A stretch of 52,688 bases of DNA from Granulosicoccaceae sp. 1_MG-2023 (GTDB lineage: Bacteria; Pseudomonadota; Gammaproteobacteria; Granulosicoccales; Granulosicoccaceae). A model generated the notes under the pieces. That model had not been told where the DNA came from and ran no database searches. It worked only from the letters and a program-made list of their open reading frames with translations. This document shows positions 17,308 to 25,023 of the stretch, piece after piece. Position 1 is the stretch's first letter. Every line of letters begins with the position of its first letter. The stretch lies in assembly GCA_030546905.1 (NCBI GenBank), contig JAUOPI010000025.1, positions 1 to 52,688 on the forward strand, written 5' to 3'. Made by a program: the position numbers and the translations under genes.

Positions 17308-19113
17308 GTGAGCGTCCACTATCAGATTATTCCCGAGAACCCGGCGGCCCATTTGTACCGTGTCCGCCTGAGCGTGACTGAGCCGGCCGGCGACGGCCAG
17401 GGCTTTGCCCTGCCTAACTGGATCCCGGGCAGCTACATGATCCGTGATTTTTCCAAAAACATTGTCACCCTTGAGGCGTCTTGCAACGGGGTGCCGGTAG
17501 CGCTGGAAAAACTGGATAAGTCCCGTTGGCGCGCCGCGCCTGTGCAGGGCACGCTGGAGCTCGATTATCTGGTCTACGCCTGGGATCTGTCGGTGCGTAC
17601 CGCGCATCTGGATGAAAACCACGGCTTCTTTAACGGCACCAGCGTGTTTCTGTCGGTCGACGGGCAGGAAAACGCAGCGCTGAGTGTGGAGATCGTGCCG
17701 CCGCCGGCCTCGCTGCTGGGCGATTGGCAGGTCGCCACGGCCATGCATGCCGAAGAAGTGGATGCGCGGGGCTTCGGCCGCTACCGCGCCGATGACTACG
17801 ACGAGCTGATCGACCACCCGGTGGAGATGGGCACTTTTACCCGGGTGAAGTTCACGGCCTGCGAAGTGCCGCATGAGATTGTTCTCACCGGCCGCTTTGA
17901 TGCCGATCTGGAGCGTCTGGCCGCAGACCTGAAAACCATCTGCGAGCACCATATCAACTTCTTCGGCCGTCCGGCGCCCATGTCGCGCTATGTGTTTCTG
18001 GTGATGGTGGTCGGCGAGGGCTACGGCGGGCTGGAGCACCGTGCTTCGACTGCTTTGCTGGCTTCGCGCAAGCATCTGCCCTATGTGGGTATGCAGGAGA
18101 TCAGCGACGACTATCTGGAATTCCTTGGTCTGTGCAGTCATGAGTACTTCCACACCTGGAACGTCAAGCGCATTAAACCGGCGGCTTTTACCCCGTATCA
18201 GCTGCAGCAGGAATCCTACACGCGCCTGTTGTGGGCCTTCGAGGGCATCACTTCCTATTACGATGATCTGGCGCTGGTGCGCTGCGGCCTGATCGGGCAG
18301 GAGCGTTACCTCAAACTGCTTGGCCGGATGATCACACGGGTCTGGCGCGGCAGTGGCCGTTTCCGCCAGAGTGTGGCCGATTCCAGTTTTGATGCCTGGA
18401 ACAAATTCTACAAGCAGGACGAAAACGCCCCGAACGCCATCGTCAGTTACTACGCCAAGGGCGCGGTGATTGCCGCCGCACTCGATGCCACCATGCGTGA
18501 ACGTTCCGGTGGCAAGGTGTCGCTGGACGATCTGATGCGCCAGCTGTGGGATGATTGGCAGGTCTCCGGACGCGGTCTGGGCGAAGATGAGGTCGAAGCG
18601 CTGGCTGCCAAGCTCACCGGTGTGCCTTTGGATGATTTCTTTGATCAGGCCGTGCGCGGTACCGACGACCCGGCGCTGGGGCGTTTATTCGCCTCGCTGG
18701 GTATTGACGTGCACTGGCGACCGGCCAGCTCCCGTACCGATGCCGGCGGTGAGCCTGCGCAGGAGAAGCGTACGCCACTGAGTCTCGGCGCACGTTACCG
18801 CGCGCATGCCAAAGGCCTTGAGATTACCCATGTGCTCGACGGCGGCGCAGCGCAGAAAGCCGGACTCTCGGCCGGTGACGTGGTGGTAGCCGTGGATGAG
18901 ATGAGCACCGATCCGGGGTTGCTGGACGCGCTGATTGAGCGACGTCAGAGCGGCGATACCCTGATCTTTCATTATTTCCGTCTGGACGCGCTTTATACCG
19001 CAAGAGTGGTTTTGCAGCCGGCCGCTGCCGACACCTGTTATCTGACCATCAGCGACAGCGGCCGCGATACGGCCTGTGCCTGGCTGGCGCCGGCGCCGCG
19101 TGCTCATGCCTGA
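17308..19113 (+). CDS. M61-family metallopeptidase with PDZ domain
   Basis: 601 aa from a GTG at 17308 preceded by a cggagaga site; this gives the family N-terminus (VHYQIIPENPAAHLYRV). The zinc motif HEYFH lies at residues 278-282, with a third ligand expected at E312 (LLWAFEGITSYYDDL). This is the glycyl-aminopeptidase/M61 arrangement. A PDZ domain (GLEITHVLDGGAAQKAGLSAGDVVVAVDE) occupies about residues 505-590 and likely binds substrate C-termini or protein partners. No signal peptide is seen, so it is probably cytosolic. Its 3' end overlaps birA by 8 bp, starting an M61-birA-coaX operon. Confidence 0.92.
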   Translation: MSVHYQIIPENPAAHLYRVRLSVTEPAGDGQGFALPNWIPGSYMIRDFSKNIVTLEASCNGVPVALEKLDKSRWRAAPVQGTLELDYLVYAWDLSVRTAHLDENHGFFNGTSVFLSVDGQENAALSVEIVPPPASLLGDWQVATAMHAEEVDARGFGRYRADDYDELIDHPVEMGTFTRVKFTACEVPHEIVLTGRFDADLERLAADLKTICEHHINFFGRPAPMSRYVFLVMVVGEGYGGLEHRASTALLASRKHLPYVGMQEISDDYLEFLGLCSHEYFHTWNVKRIKPAAFTPYQLQQESYTRLLWAFEGITSYYDDLALVRCGLIGQERYLKLLGRMITRVWRGSGRFRQSVADSSFDAWNKFYKQDENAPNAIVSYYAKGAVIAAALDATMRERSGGKVSLDDLMRQLWDDWQVSGRGLGEDEVEALAAKLTGVPLDDFFDQAVRGTDDPALGRLFASLGIDVHWRPASSRTDAGGEPAQEKRTPLSLGARYRAHAKGLEITHVLDGGAAQKAGLSAGDVVVAVDEMSTDPGLLDALIERRQSGDTLIFHYFRLDALYTARVVLQPAAADTCYLTISDSGRDTACAWLAPAPRAHA

Positions 19114-19882
19114 GCCGCTCGACCGTGACCGCATCGCCGCGCTGGCCGGCGCGGCGGTTCGTGGTGTGGAGGTTTATGCGAGCCTGCCGTCGACCAACCG
19201 CTATCTGGCTGATGCCGTGCGCGGACAGCGCATTCTGCATCCGCTGGCGGTGCTGGCCGAACAGCAAAGCGCCGGGGTCGGCCGGCGCGGCAAGGCCTGG
19301 ACATCGCCACCGGGCAATATCAGCCTTTCCCTGTTGAGTATCTTTGATGTGCCGCTGGCGCGCCTGAGCGGCCTGAGTCTGGTGACCGGGGTTGCTGTGG
19401 CCGGGGTATTGCGGCAGTTGTACGACCTGCGCGTCTCGCTGAAGTGGCCTAATGATGTGCTACTGGACGGGCACAAGCTGGCCGGCTTGCTGGTTGAGGT
19501 GCCGTCTGCCAATTCGAGCCGGACTTGTATTGTTACCGGCGTTGGTGTGAATGTGCTGCCGCCGGAAAATCCCGATATCAGGCAACCGGTCGCATCGCTC
19601 AGCGAGGCTGTGGGTGAGGTGGACCGCAACCGTCTGGCCGGAGAGCTGATTCGTGAGCTCGATGCCTCTTACCGGCGTTTTATCAGCGAGGGGATAGGGC
19701 CGGTGTTGCAGCAATGGCGCAGTCTCGATTACCTGCATGGCCGCGAAGTGAATGTGTTGATCGGCGAGCGCACTGAACAGGGGCTGGCTTGCGGTATTAC
19801 CGAAAACGGTGAACTGCAGGTGCAGATCGGTGATGAACTTCGGGTATTTAACTCCGGCGATGTCTCGGTGCGACGGCGATGA
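19106..19882 (+). CDS. birA: Biotin--[acetyl-CoA-carboxylase] ligase, monofunctional type
   Basis: 258 aa from the ATG at 19106, which overlaps the M61 gene by 8 bp. The catalytic core is clear: LPSTNRYL, the biotin/ATP loop (GVGRRGKAWTSPPGNISLSLL), LKWPNDVLLDGHKLAGLLVE, and GVGVNVLP, followed by the C-terminal SH3-like domain (GREVNVLIGE, GITENGELQV). It attaches biotin to the AccB subunit through biotinyl-AMP. The N-terminal helix-turn-helix of E. coli BirA (321 aa) is absent, so this version should not repress biotin genes. It overlaps coaX by 4 bp (ATGA). Confidence 0.93.
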   Translation: MPEPLDRDRIAALAGAAVRGVEVYASLPSTNRYLADAVRGQRILHPLAVLAEQQSAGVGRRGKAWTSPPGNISLSLLSIFDVPLARLSGLSLVTGVAVAGVLRQLYDLRVSLKWPNDVLLDGHKLAGLLVEVPSANSSRTCIVTGVGVNVLPPENPDIRQPVASLSEAVGEVDRNRLAGELIRELDASYRRFISEGIGPVLQQWRSLDYLHGREVNVLIGERTEQGLACGITENGELQVQIGDELRVFNSGDVSVRRR

Positions 19883-20631
19883 AACTGCTCATTGATGTCG
19901 GCAATACGCGGATTAAAAGCGCCACTCTGGACAAGACAGGGCTGACACCTTTGCCTGCCGCGCTTTGGCGCGATGAGACTGAGCCGCAGGGTTTGTTTCC
20001 CGGATTGTGGCAGACACTGCAACCGCAGTCCGTCTTGATCAGCAATGTGGGTGGCGCACAGATAGGCGGGCATCTGCAGACCTGGGCGAACGCACAATGG
20101 CCTGAGGTGGCGGTGGAGTTTGTCAGCGTCAGCGGCGCGCTCGGCGGACTGCGCTGCGCTTACCCCAAACCGCAGTCACTGGGCGTGGACCGCTGGGTCG
20201 CCATACGCGGCGCGCGGGCGCGTTATCCGGCAGCGCCGGTTCTGGTGCTTGATGTGGGCACGGCGGCGACCTGCGACCTGCTGCTCGCCGACGGCACCCA
20301 CCGGGGCGGCGCGATTTTTCCCGGTATCAATACCATGCGCCGTGCGCTGGCCGGCGACACGGCAAATCTGAATGTCCCCGCCGGACAGCGGGTCACGGCC
20401 TTTGCTGACAATACCCGGGATGCGATTGCCGGTGGCACCGCTTACGCGCTGGCCGGTGCGCTGGACCGCTTCGCGGCCGAAGCGCAGCACTGTTGCGGCG
20501 CGGACGACTTGCAGATCCTGCTCACCGGTGGCGAGGCGGAGGCCGTGCTGCCGTTGCTGCAAACGCCGTTGTGTCATGTGCCGGATTTGGTTCTCGAAGG
20601 CCTGGCAGCGATTGCCGCCGATGCGGTGTAA
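19879..20631 (+). CDS. coaX: Type III pantothenate kinase
   Basis: 250 aa. The ASKHA-fold phosphate loop is at the very N-terminus (LLIDVGNTRIKSA); the pantothenate-site GVDRW and VLDVGTAATCDLL are in the middle, and GGAIFPGINTMRRAL follows. The enzyme phosphorylates pantothenate, the first step of CoA synthesis, without needing CoA-feedback-sensitive CoaA. birA-coaX is a common proteobacterial pair, normally followed by tRNA genes and tuf. Here only tRNA-Thr follows, 61 bp downstream. Confidence 0.94.
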   Translation: MKLLIDVGNTRIKSATLDKTGLTPLPAALWRDETEPQGLFPGLWQTLQPQSVLISNVGGAQIGGHLQTWANAQWPEVAVEFVSVSGALGGLRCAYPKPQSLGVDRWVAIRGARARYPAAPVLVLDVGTAATCDLLLADGTHRGGAIFPGINTMRRALAGDTANLNVPAGQRVTAFADNTRDAIAGGTAYALAGALDRFAAEAQHCCGADDLQILLTGGEAEAVLPLLQTPLCHVPDLVLEGLAAIAADAV

Positions 20632-20692
20632 TTTTTTTTGCCGTGGGTCTTGCCATGATAAAAAAGCTTCCCTAAAATACGCGCTTTCTGAT

Positions 20693-20770
<78 letters not shown>

Positions 20771-20820
20771 ATTTTTCAATGAGTTAGTATTTATTAATGC
20801 AAGGGTGTGATCATGCCTTT

Positions 20821-20839
20821 TGCTACCGATATGCTACCT
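20821..20839. repeat. Arm-like repeat, left copy (TGCTACC x2)
   Basis: tgctaccgatatgctacct: two TGCTACC heptamers spaced 11 bp. A copy with one mismatch lies in the same orientation at 24680-24698 near the other end. Likely arm-type binding sites for the integrase or the AlpA-like protein. Confidence 0.6.
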
Positions 20840-20866
20840 CAGGAAGTAAAACTCATTCGTGAGTAG

Positions 20867-20901
20867 GCCGGTGCAAGCATAACGTTTGCACCGGCTTTTT
20901 T
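20867..20901 (+). terminator. Rho-independent terminator supplied by the element downstream of tRNA-Thr
   Basis: 10-bp perfect stem gccggtgcaa / ttgcaccggc, 9-nt loop, then six T. It sits about 100 bp after the tRNA, inside the element, and can replace the native tRNA terminator displaced to 24882-24913. Confidence 0.85.
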
Positions 20902-21218
20902 ATGTCTGCCTTCCTGCAATGCCATTTTGACCAGGGTCTCGATTCTCTGATTCTCTAACCCGACCTGAAAGCTGCTCTGACCTCTCGTTAGTCACCTCTA
21001 CTGGTGTCTTCGAGCGTGGCTTACAGGCCAGCACAGAGGCTTACAGCGGCATTTTATGTCCAGCTTGTCGGTGTGGTTTTGTTGATTCGGAGAATAAGGC
21101 GTGATTTAGCTGATATCGCTAACAGGTGCGGCGGAGTATATCGCGGCGGAAAACTCCGAAAATCCGCGCCCATGCGTCACCGTCAAAGGGCCCGAAGCGA
21201 GGAAGGACCCGTGAAGTC

Positions 21219-21250
21219 AAACGCCCCTGAGAGAGCTCTCAGAGGCGTTT
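21219..21250 (-). terminator. Hairpin after the Gp2-like gene
   Basis: Stem aaacgcc / ggcgttt extended by ctgagag / ctctcag with one mismatch, 10 bp beyond the stop of the minus-strand gene at 21260. T-runs are short, so it is a probable transcript end for the element's operon. Confidence 0.55.
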
Positions 21251-21259
21251 TGTAGATGC

Positions 21260-21847
21260 CTATCCTGTCAGTCGGCTTGCCGAATAATCGTTCGATGCTG
21301 GCGGCCTGTAGCCTTTGCCGCGGCATTTGCTGAGATATGACATGCGCCATACAAACTCACGGCGGGCTTTATCATCGTCATGTCGAACGAAATAATGTCC
21401 ACCCTTCGGAAAATGAACCGAACCGCCAGGCGCTACGTGCTGCCAGGTCTCGCGTATCATCGGCCACAACGCATTTGACGATCGGACCAAATCACCGTCC
21501 AGCATCAAGATCAGATGATAGTGCTGGCTCTTGGCGCGCTCCTGCTCTCTCGCCCACAGATAAGCCAGATCACGCACGCCATGCGACCGTTCAAGGCGGC
21601 GGGCTAGGTTTTTCCGAAACCGGCTAATCCGTTTGGAGTCGTCGCTGTAATACGGCTGCCTCAAATCAACACGCAGCCCAAACACCCGACGCCAGCGCTT
21701 CAGGCAGACATGGAACTGATCTATGCCCGCATGGATTATCGGTAAATACAGGCCCGACCCTTTGGAGTTCACCGGATATTCGCAACCGTCGCGTTCAATG
21801 ACGGCGGCGAAACTTGCCTGTTTCCATCCCTTCGACTGTCCATTCAA
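21260..21847 (-). CDS. YagK/YfjJ (inovirus Gp2) family protein
   Basis: 195 aa from a TTG at 21847, with GAGG six bases upstream; no in-frame ATG occurs in the N-terminal half. The features match the YagK/YfjJ C-terminal domain found in inovirus Gp2-like proteins and CP4 prophages: WAREQERAKSQHYHLILML contains an HxH pair like the metal-binding motif of HUH replication proteins, followed by WPMIRETWQHVAPGGSVHFP and RRMSYLSK-type basic residues. I see no clear catalytic tyrosine motif beyond scattered candidates, so Rep activity is a hypothesis. It is the last gene of the element's minus-strand series, and a 14-bp tandem repeat lies about 130 bp upstream. Confidence 0.7.
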   Translation of the reverse strand: MNGQSKGWKQASFAAVIERDGCEYPVNSKGSGLYLPIIHAGIDQFHVCLKRWRRVFGLRVDLRQPYYSDDSKRISRFRKNLARRLERSHGVRDLAYLWAREQERAKSQHYHLILMLDGDLVRSSNALWPMIRETWQHVAPGGSVHFPKGGHYFVRHDDDKARREFVWRMSYLSKCRGKGYRPPASNDYSASRLTG

Positions 21848-21979
21848 TCCCTGCCTCTGTCGTAGATGATCAGAGGCTTCAGCAGGTAGGACTGCATTTT
21901 AGATATTATTAATATCCGCGCGGGATTGGCGTTAATTTCATTTCCTAACCGATTGATAACGCCGGAGAAGAAGGCGGCC

Positions 21980-22008
21980 CCGCGGGACAATTTCCGCGGG
22001 ACAATTTC
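21980..22008. repeat. Tandem 14-bp repeat in the element (iteron-like)
   Basis: Two head-to-tail copies of a 14-bp unit (gcgggacaatttcc) in the 193-bp gap between the winged-helix gene and the Gp2-like gene. The position suits a replication origin, operator or nick region for the Gp2-like protein; it could also be a regulatory site. Confidence 0.5.
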
Positions 22009-22040
22009 ATAGAGCGAAACATGCGCGATGCAAGCCGTCA

Positions 22041-22382
22041 TCATGCTGCGGACCTCTCGCACGCAGGCGTAACCTCAAGCCGATATAACGCATAGTCGAG
22101 CTTGCCTGTCCGCGATTCGTCTGGACGTACCCACTCGGTCGAAATCTGAAAGCCAGCACGGCGCAACTCTCGGACTCGACCAGCAGGGTGATTAACGCCA
22201 TGGTCGCGCAGCTCGTAAGTGCTGACGCCTCGTGTGGGATTTGCCAGAAGAAATGCCAGCACTTTTGACCGATGATTTAGCCAGTGCCACAGTTGGTGTT
22301 TTGCGCTTTCTGCCGGTAGAATCAACGATGCCAACGATGATTCAAGCCGGACTCGATTAAGGGTTCGGTTTTCCCTGTCCAT
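22041..22382 (-). CDS. Small winged-helix DNA-binding-like protein
   Basis: 113 aa from the ATG at 22382, which overlaps the stop of the AlpA-like gene (TGATG), so translation is coupled; a longer frame from 22514 is antisense or shadow. The middle (KVLAFLLANPTRGVSTYELRDHGVNHPAGRVRELRRAGFQI) resembles the winged-helix proteins of phages and islands that carry a hPaaRI-eLR-xG-I motif. It is probably a regulator of the element; the target is unknown. Confidence 0.65.
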   Translation of the reverse strand: MDRENRTLNRVRLESSLASLILPAESAKHQLWHWLNHRSKVLAFLLANPTRGVSTYELRDHGVNHPAGRVRELRRAGFQISTEWVRPDESRTGKLDYALYRLEVTPACERSAA

Positions 22383-22648
22383 CAGCCCTTCACCTCGCCC
22401 GTGTGAGTTCCGGTGCGCTCCACTAAGTACGCGGCGACGTCTGCAAGGCGGTATTTCACGCAGCGTGAAACCTTGGTGAATGGAAGGTTCCGTTTTCCGG
22501 TAGACCGCCAGCAAGCCAGGGTATGTTCGGACGCAATGCCCAGCTCGGCAACCTCTGAAGGCGCGATAAATACAGGTGGCTTTTGGTAGCCCAAGGCTTG
22601 CGAGATTTCATTAATCAGAATTTGAATTTTGTTTTCATGTACTTCCAC
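22382..22648 (-). CDS. AlpA/excisionase-like MerR-type DNA-binding protein
   Basis: 88 aa from a GTG at 22648 with gaggtt nine bases upstream. Residues about 28-75 (APSEVAELGIASEHTLACW, LPFTKVSRCVKYRLADVAAYL) match the short MerR-like helix-turn-helix of AlpA and phage excisionases, with W, LP, vkYr and dvaayl in register. AlpA-type proteins activate integrase transcription or direct excision. The paired TGCTACC repeats at both ends are candidate targets. It forms one operon with the following winged-helix gene. Confidence 0.75.
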   Translation of the reverse strand: MEVHENKIQILINEISQALGYQKPPVFIAPSEVAELGIASEHTLACWRSTGKRNLPFTKVSRCVKYRLADVAAYLVERTGTHTGEVKG

Positions 22649-22769
22649 AGCTTTAACCTCATTGGTTTGTTGCTTAACGTGGGTACACCGTAATTCTTCA
22701 AACTCTTAAACGCGTGTGAAAATAGTCTCGGGCTTTGCTTTCCAACGCCTTCAATCTGGCAGCAACCTG

Positions 22770-23459
22770 TTATAGCTCGACCAATTCTTTATAGCGCGCC
22801 CAAACCTTCACTACGGCGGAGTAGCTCATCCGTTTTACGCCCAATATCCGGAAGATTTCGCTTACAAGGTCGCACGCCGACATATGACTTGAAGCTTCGT
22901 TACGCGTGATGTTCAATCCTGCGTGGCGACAAAGGTCTACCATGACGATGATGCTCCTGTCGCGCAGCGAATTGTTCCAGCGGTGCGTAGAAGGTTTTTT
23001 TACTCCAACGGAAGAATCAATCATTGTGAATTGCGCGAAGCGAAGGCCCTCGGCCCCGGGCGGGCGGCCTGTATCAATTGCGTCATTGAACAATTCGCGG
23101 CCAGCCTCAAGAATTTGAAACATAGATAAGGCGGGTGATGATTCTTTGAGTTGGTGATTGATAATCCCGAAAGCGATATTAATACGGCTGTCTTTGACTT
23201 CTGAAAGCCGACTTTTGGAGTAACGCGACTCGATTTCCAGCAACCGCGCAAGGTACATGCGGCGCTCCAGCTTCAACCCGTCAAGAGGCTTTTCGGTGAA
23301 TTTTTGGAAGGCATAAGCTGATGCGTATAATTTCCAAAAAAGCTGGTCGCACACATCTAATGGCAAGCCTGCTTCAAGCATGAGCACATACAACGGGCTT
23401 TCCTTAACTGGCTGGTGAGGCCGTAGCAACCTACGAGCGTCAAAGTTTTTATCAGTCAT
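22770..23459 (-). CDS. Unknown 229-aa protein of the element
   Basis: 229 aa, soluble and predicted helical, starting at an ATG inside the last codons of the integrase gene (8-bp overlap), so it is co-transcribed with the integrase. I recognise no family. Features: an Arg-rich N-terminus (RRLLRPHQPVKES), a mixed-charge helical segment (KLERRMYLARLLEIESRYSKSR), and a C-terminal part (ACDLVSEIFRILGVKRMSYSAVVKVWARYKEL) that reads like a helix-turn-helix or replication-regulator tail. It could be the element's cargo or a replication/stability protein. A 120-bp gap separates it from the AlpA-like gene. Confidence 0.65.
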   Translation of the reverse strand: MTDKNFDARRLLRPHQPVKESPLYVLMLEAGLPLDVCDQLFWKLYASAYAFQKFTEKPLDGLKLERRMYLARLLEIESRYSKSRLSEVKDSRINIAFGIINHQLKESSPALSMFQILEAGRELFNDAIDTGRPPGAEGLRFAQFTMIDSSVGVKKPSTHRWNNSLRDRSIIVMVDLCRHAGLNITRNEASSHMSACDLVSEIFRILGVKRMSYSAVVKVWARYKELVEL

Positions 23460-24660
23460 CAGGAATCGCTCTGTCTCTGGCGCCCTGAAGGCGGCTTACT
23501 GATGCCTTCGGCTTGTCAGCATTGCGCATGGCCGTCACTGCCTTTTCCATAGCGTCACGAACAGGATCGGTTTGTAGTCGTGCATAAATGGAGGTGGCCG
23601 ACTGGCTTTTGTGTCCGAGGGCCTTGCCTACAACTATCAGGCTTGCGCCACTCATGGCGGACCATGACGCGAGAGAGCGACGCAGGTCATGCAGGCGCAG
23701 ATTTTTTATGCCGGCGGCTTCCTTTATTCGCGCCCAACCTTTTTTGGGTTCAGCTAAATGGCCGGACTTGCCGTGGCCAGGAAACACGAACTTAGATTTG
23801 TTGGTTTCCCGAATGACGCGCAGCAACTGCAACGCATCTTCTACCAGCGGAACAATATGCGGTTCGCCGTTCTTCGTGTCGGGTATATGCCATTCGCCGC
23901 GGTCGAAGTGAATCTGATCCCAGCGCATGGCCAAAACGTTAGAGCGTCGAGCGCCCGTCAGTAGAGACATCAAGATATAGTCCCTGATGACTGGGTTCTG
24001 TTCCTCTGCCACCGCGGCAAAGAACCGGCTTAGTTCATCGCTCATAAGAAAACGGTCGCGTGGTTGTTCATGGTTCTTCCTGATCCCAGCGCAAGGATTG
24101 TCTCCGTTAAAAAGCCCGTAATCGTGAATGGCGGCATTGAATAGCGTCCGAGCGAGAGACAGGACGCGGTTCGCCTGCGTCGGGTGGTCAATACTGATCT
24201 TTGCGTGCAGTGCCTTTAAGGCTTCTGTAGTGACGTGTGAGAGCTTGCGAGAACCTAGCGTGCGCAGGTGATTCCTATAGATACTGACCTCATTCGCGAG
24301 CGACTTCTTACCCTTGCGTTGCTGGTCGGATTTGTATCTGTCGAATAATTCGCCAAGAGTAGGTTCGTCCCGTAGCGCACGCTTCACGTCGTTTCGGTTA
24401 TGGCCCTTGGCTATTTCTGCATCAATGACGGACGCTTGCTGCCGGGCCAGCTCAATCGTGATGTCTGGGAACCGGCCTATTTTGATTCGTTCGGGCCTGC
24501 CTCTGATCTTCCTGTACACGAAGAAAGTTTTCGTCCCGTGAGGCTTTGGAGACACCGACAGCTTCAGGCTTTTGCGTTCGGTGTCGTGATATGTAACCAG
24601 CTTGTCCGCCGGCTCTATTGCTTCAATGCTTCGCTTGGTGAACTTCAGGCGGTTAGTCAT
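23452..24660 (-). CDS. int: Tyrosine recombinase (P4-type integrase)
   Basis: 402 aa. An N-terminal DUF4102-type arm-binding domain (LKLSVSPKPHGTKTFFVYR, RIKIGRFPDITIELAR) is followed by a core-binding SAM-like domain (DEPTLGELFDRYKSDQQRKG) and the catalytic domain. Catalytic residues are visible: Arg in TGARRSNVLAMRW (about 237), HDLRR (about 323), GHKS, and the tyrosine in SATSIYARLQ (about 358). It should integrate and excise the element at the tRNA-Thr att site. The start lacks a clear Shine-Dalgarno. The TGCTACC repeat pair lies 20-38 bp upstream, so int may be autoregulated or AlpA-controlled. Confidence 0.92.
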   Translation of the reverse strand: MTNRLKFTKRSIEAIEPADKLVTYHDTERKSLKLSVSPKPHGTKTFFVYRKIRGRPERIKIGRFPDITIELARQQASVIDAEIAKGHNRNDVKRALRDEPTLGELFDRYKSDQQRKGKKSLANEVSIYRNHLRTLGSRKLSHVTTEALKALHAKISIDHPTQANRVLSLARTLFNAAIHDYGLFNGDNPCAGIRKNHEQPRDRFLMSDELSRFFAAVAEEQNPVIRDYILMSLLTGARRSNVLAMRWDQIHFDRGEWHIPDTKNGEPHIVPLVEDALQLLRVIRETNKSKFVFPGHGKSGHLAEPKKGWARIKEAAGIKNLRLHDLRRSLASWSAMSGASLIVVGKALGHKSQSATSIYARLQTDPVRDAMEKAVTAMRNADKPKASVSRLQGARDRAIPDD

Positions 24661-24679
24661 AGGTAGGGCCTAATCTAAT

Positions 24680-24698
24680 TGCTACCTATATGCTACCT
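24680..24698. repeat. Arm-like repeat, right copy (TGCTACC x2)
   Basis: tgctacctatatgctacct, 18 of 19 identical to 20821-20839 and in the same orientation, just upstream of int and 125 bp from attR. Confidence 0.6.
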
Positions 24699-24823
24699 TG
24701 TGCGTAGAATTACAGACAAGTAGATATATTCCTGAATAGCGCAAGAATTTACTAAGCGTCTGAAAATAAAGAATTTAAAGCGGTTGGTGTATTTAGGTAT
24801 AAACCGGCAAAATAACCGGACAT

Positions 24824-24874
24824 CTGACTTGTAATCAGTAGGTCCCGAGTTCGACTCTTGGTGCCGGCACCATT
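24824..24874 (+). repeat. attR: 51-bp direct repeat of the tRNA-Thr 3' half
   Basis: Identical to 20720-20770. It lacks the 5' half of the tRNA, so it is not a functional tRNA gene. Confidence 0.95.
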
Positions 24875-24881
24875 TAATTCA

Positions 24882-24913
24882 AGGGCTTAGGTGATATCAC
24901 CTAGGCCCTTTTT
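24882..24913 (+). terminator. Native tRNA-Thr terminator displaced by the element
   Basis: Long stem agggc-t-taggtgatatcaccta-g-gccct (24882-24909) with one internal mismatch, then a T-run. Seven bases past the att repeat, it would lie directly behind the tRNA in the uninserted chromosome. Confidence 0.85.
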
Positions 24914-25023
24914 GTTTGTGGCGTTGTGGTCTCTCACCTGTACCGCTTTGCGCTCAATCCCGCCTCTTTGACGATTTCCTCTTTCTGCTTTTGTTCCCGC
25001 GTTTAATTTTGCGAGTTCGGCTC

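Noticed and set aside
24824-24874. Second tRNA-Thr gene
   Set aside because: Only the 3' half is present; the acceptor 5' strand and D arm are missing, so it is the attR repeat.
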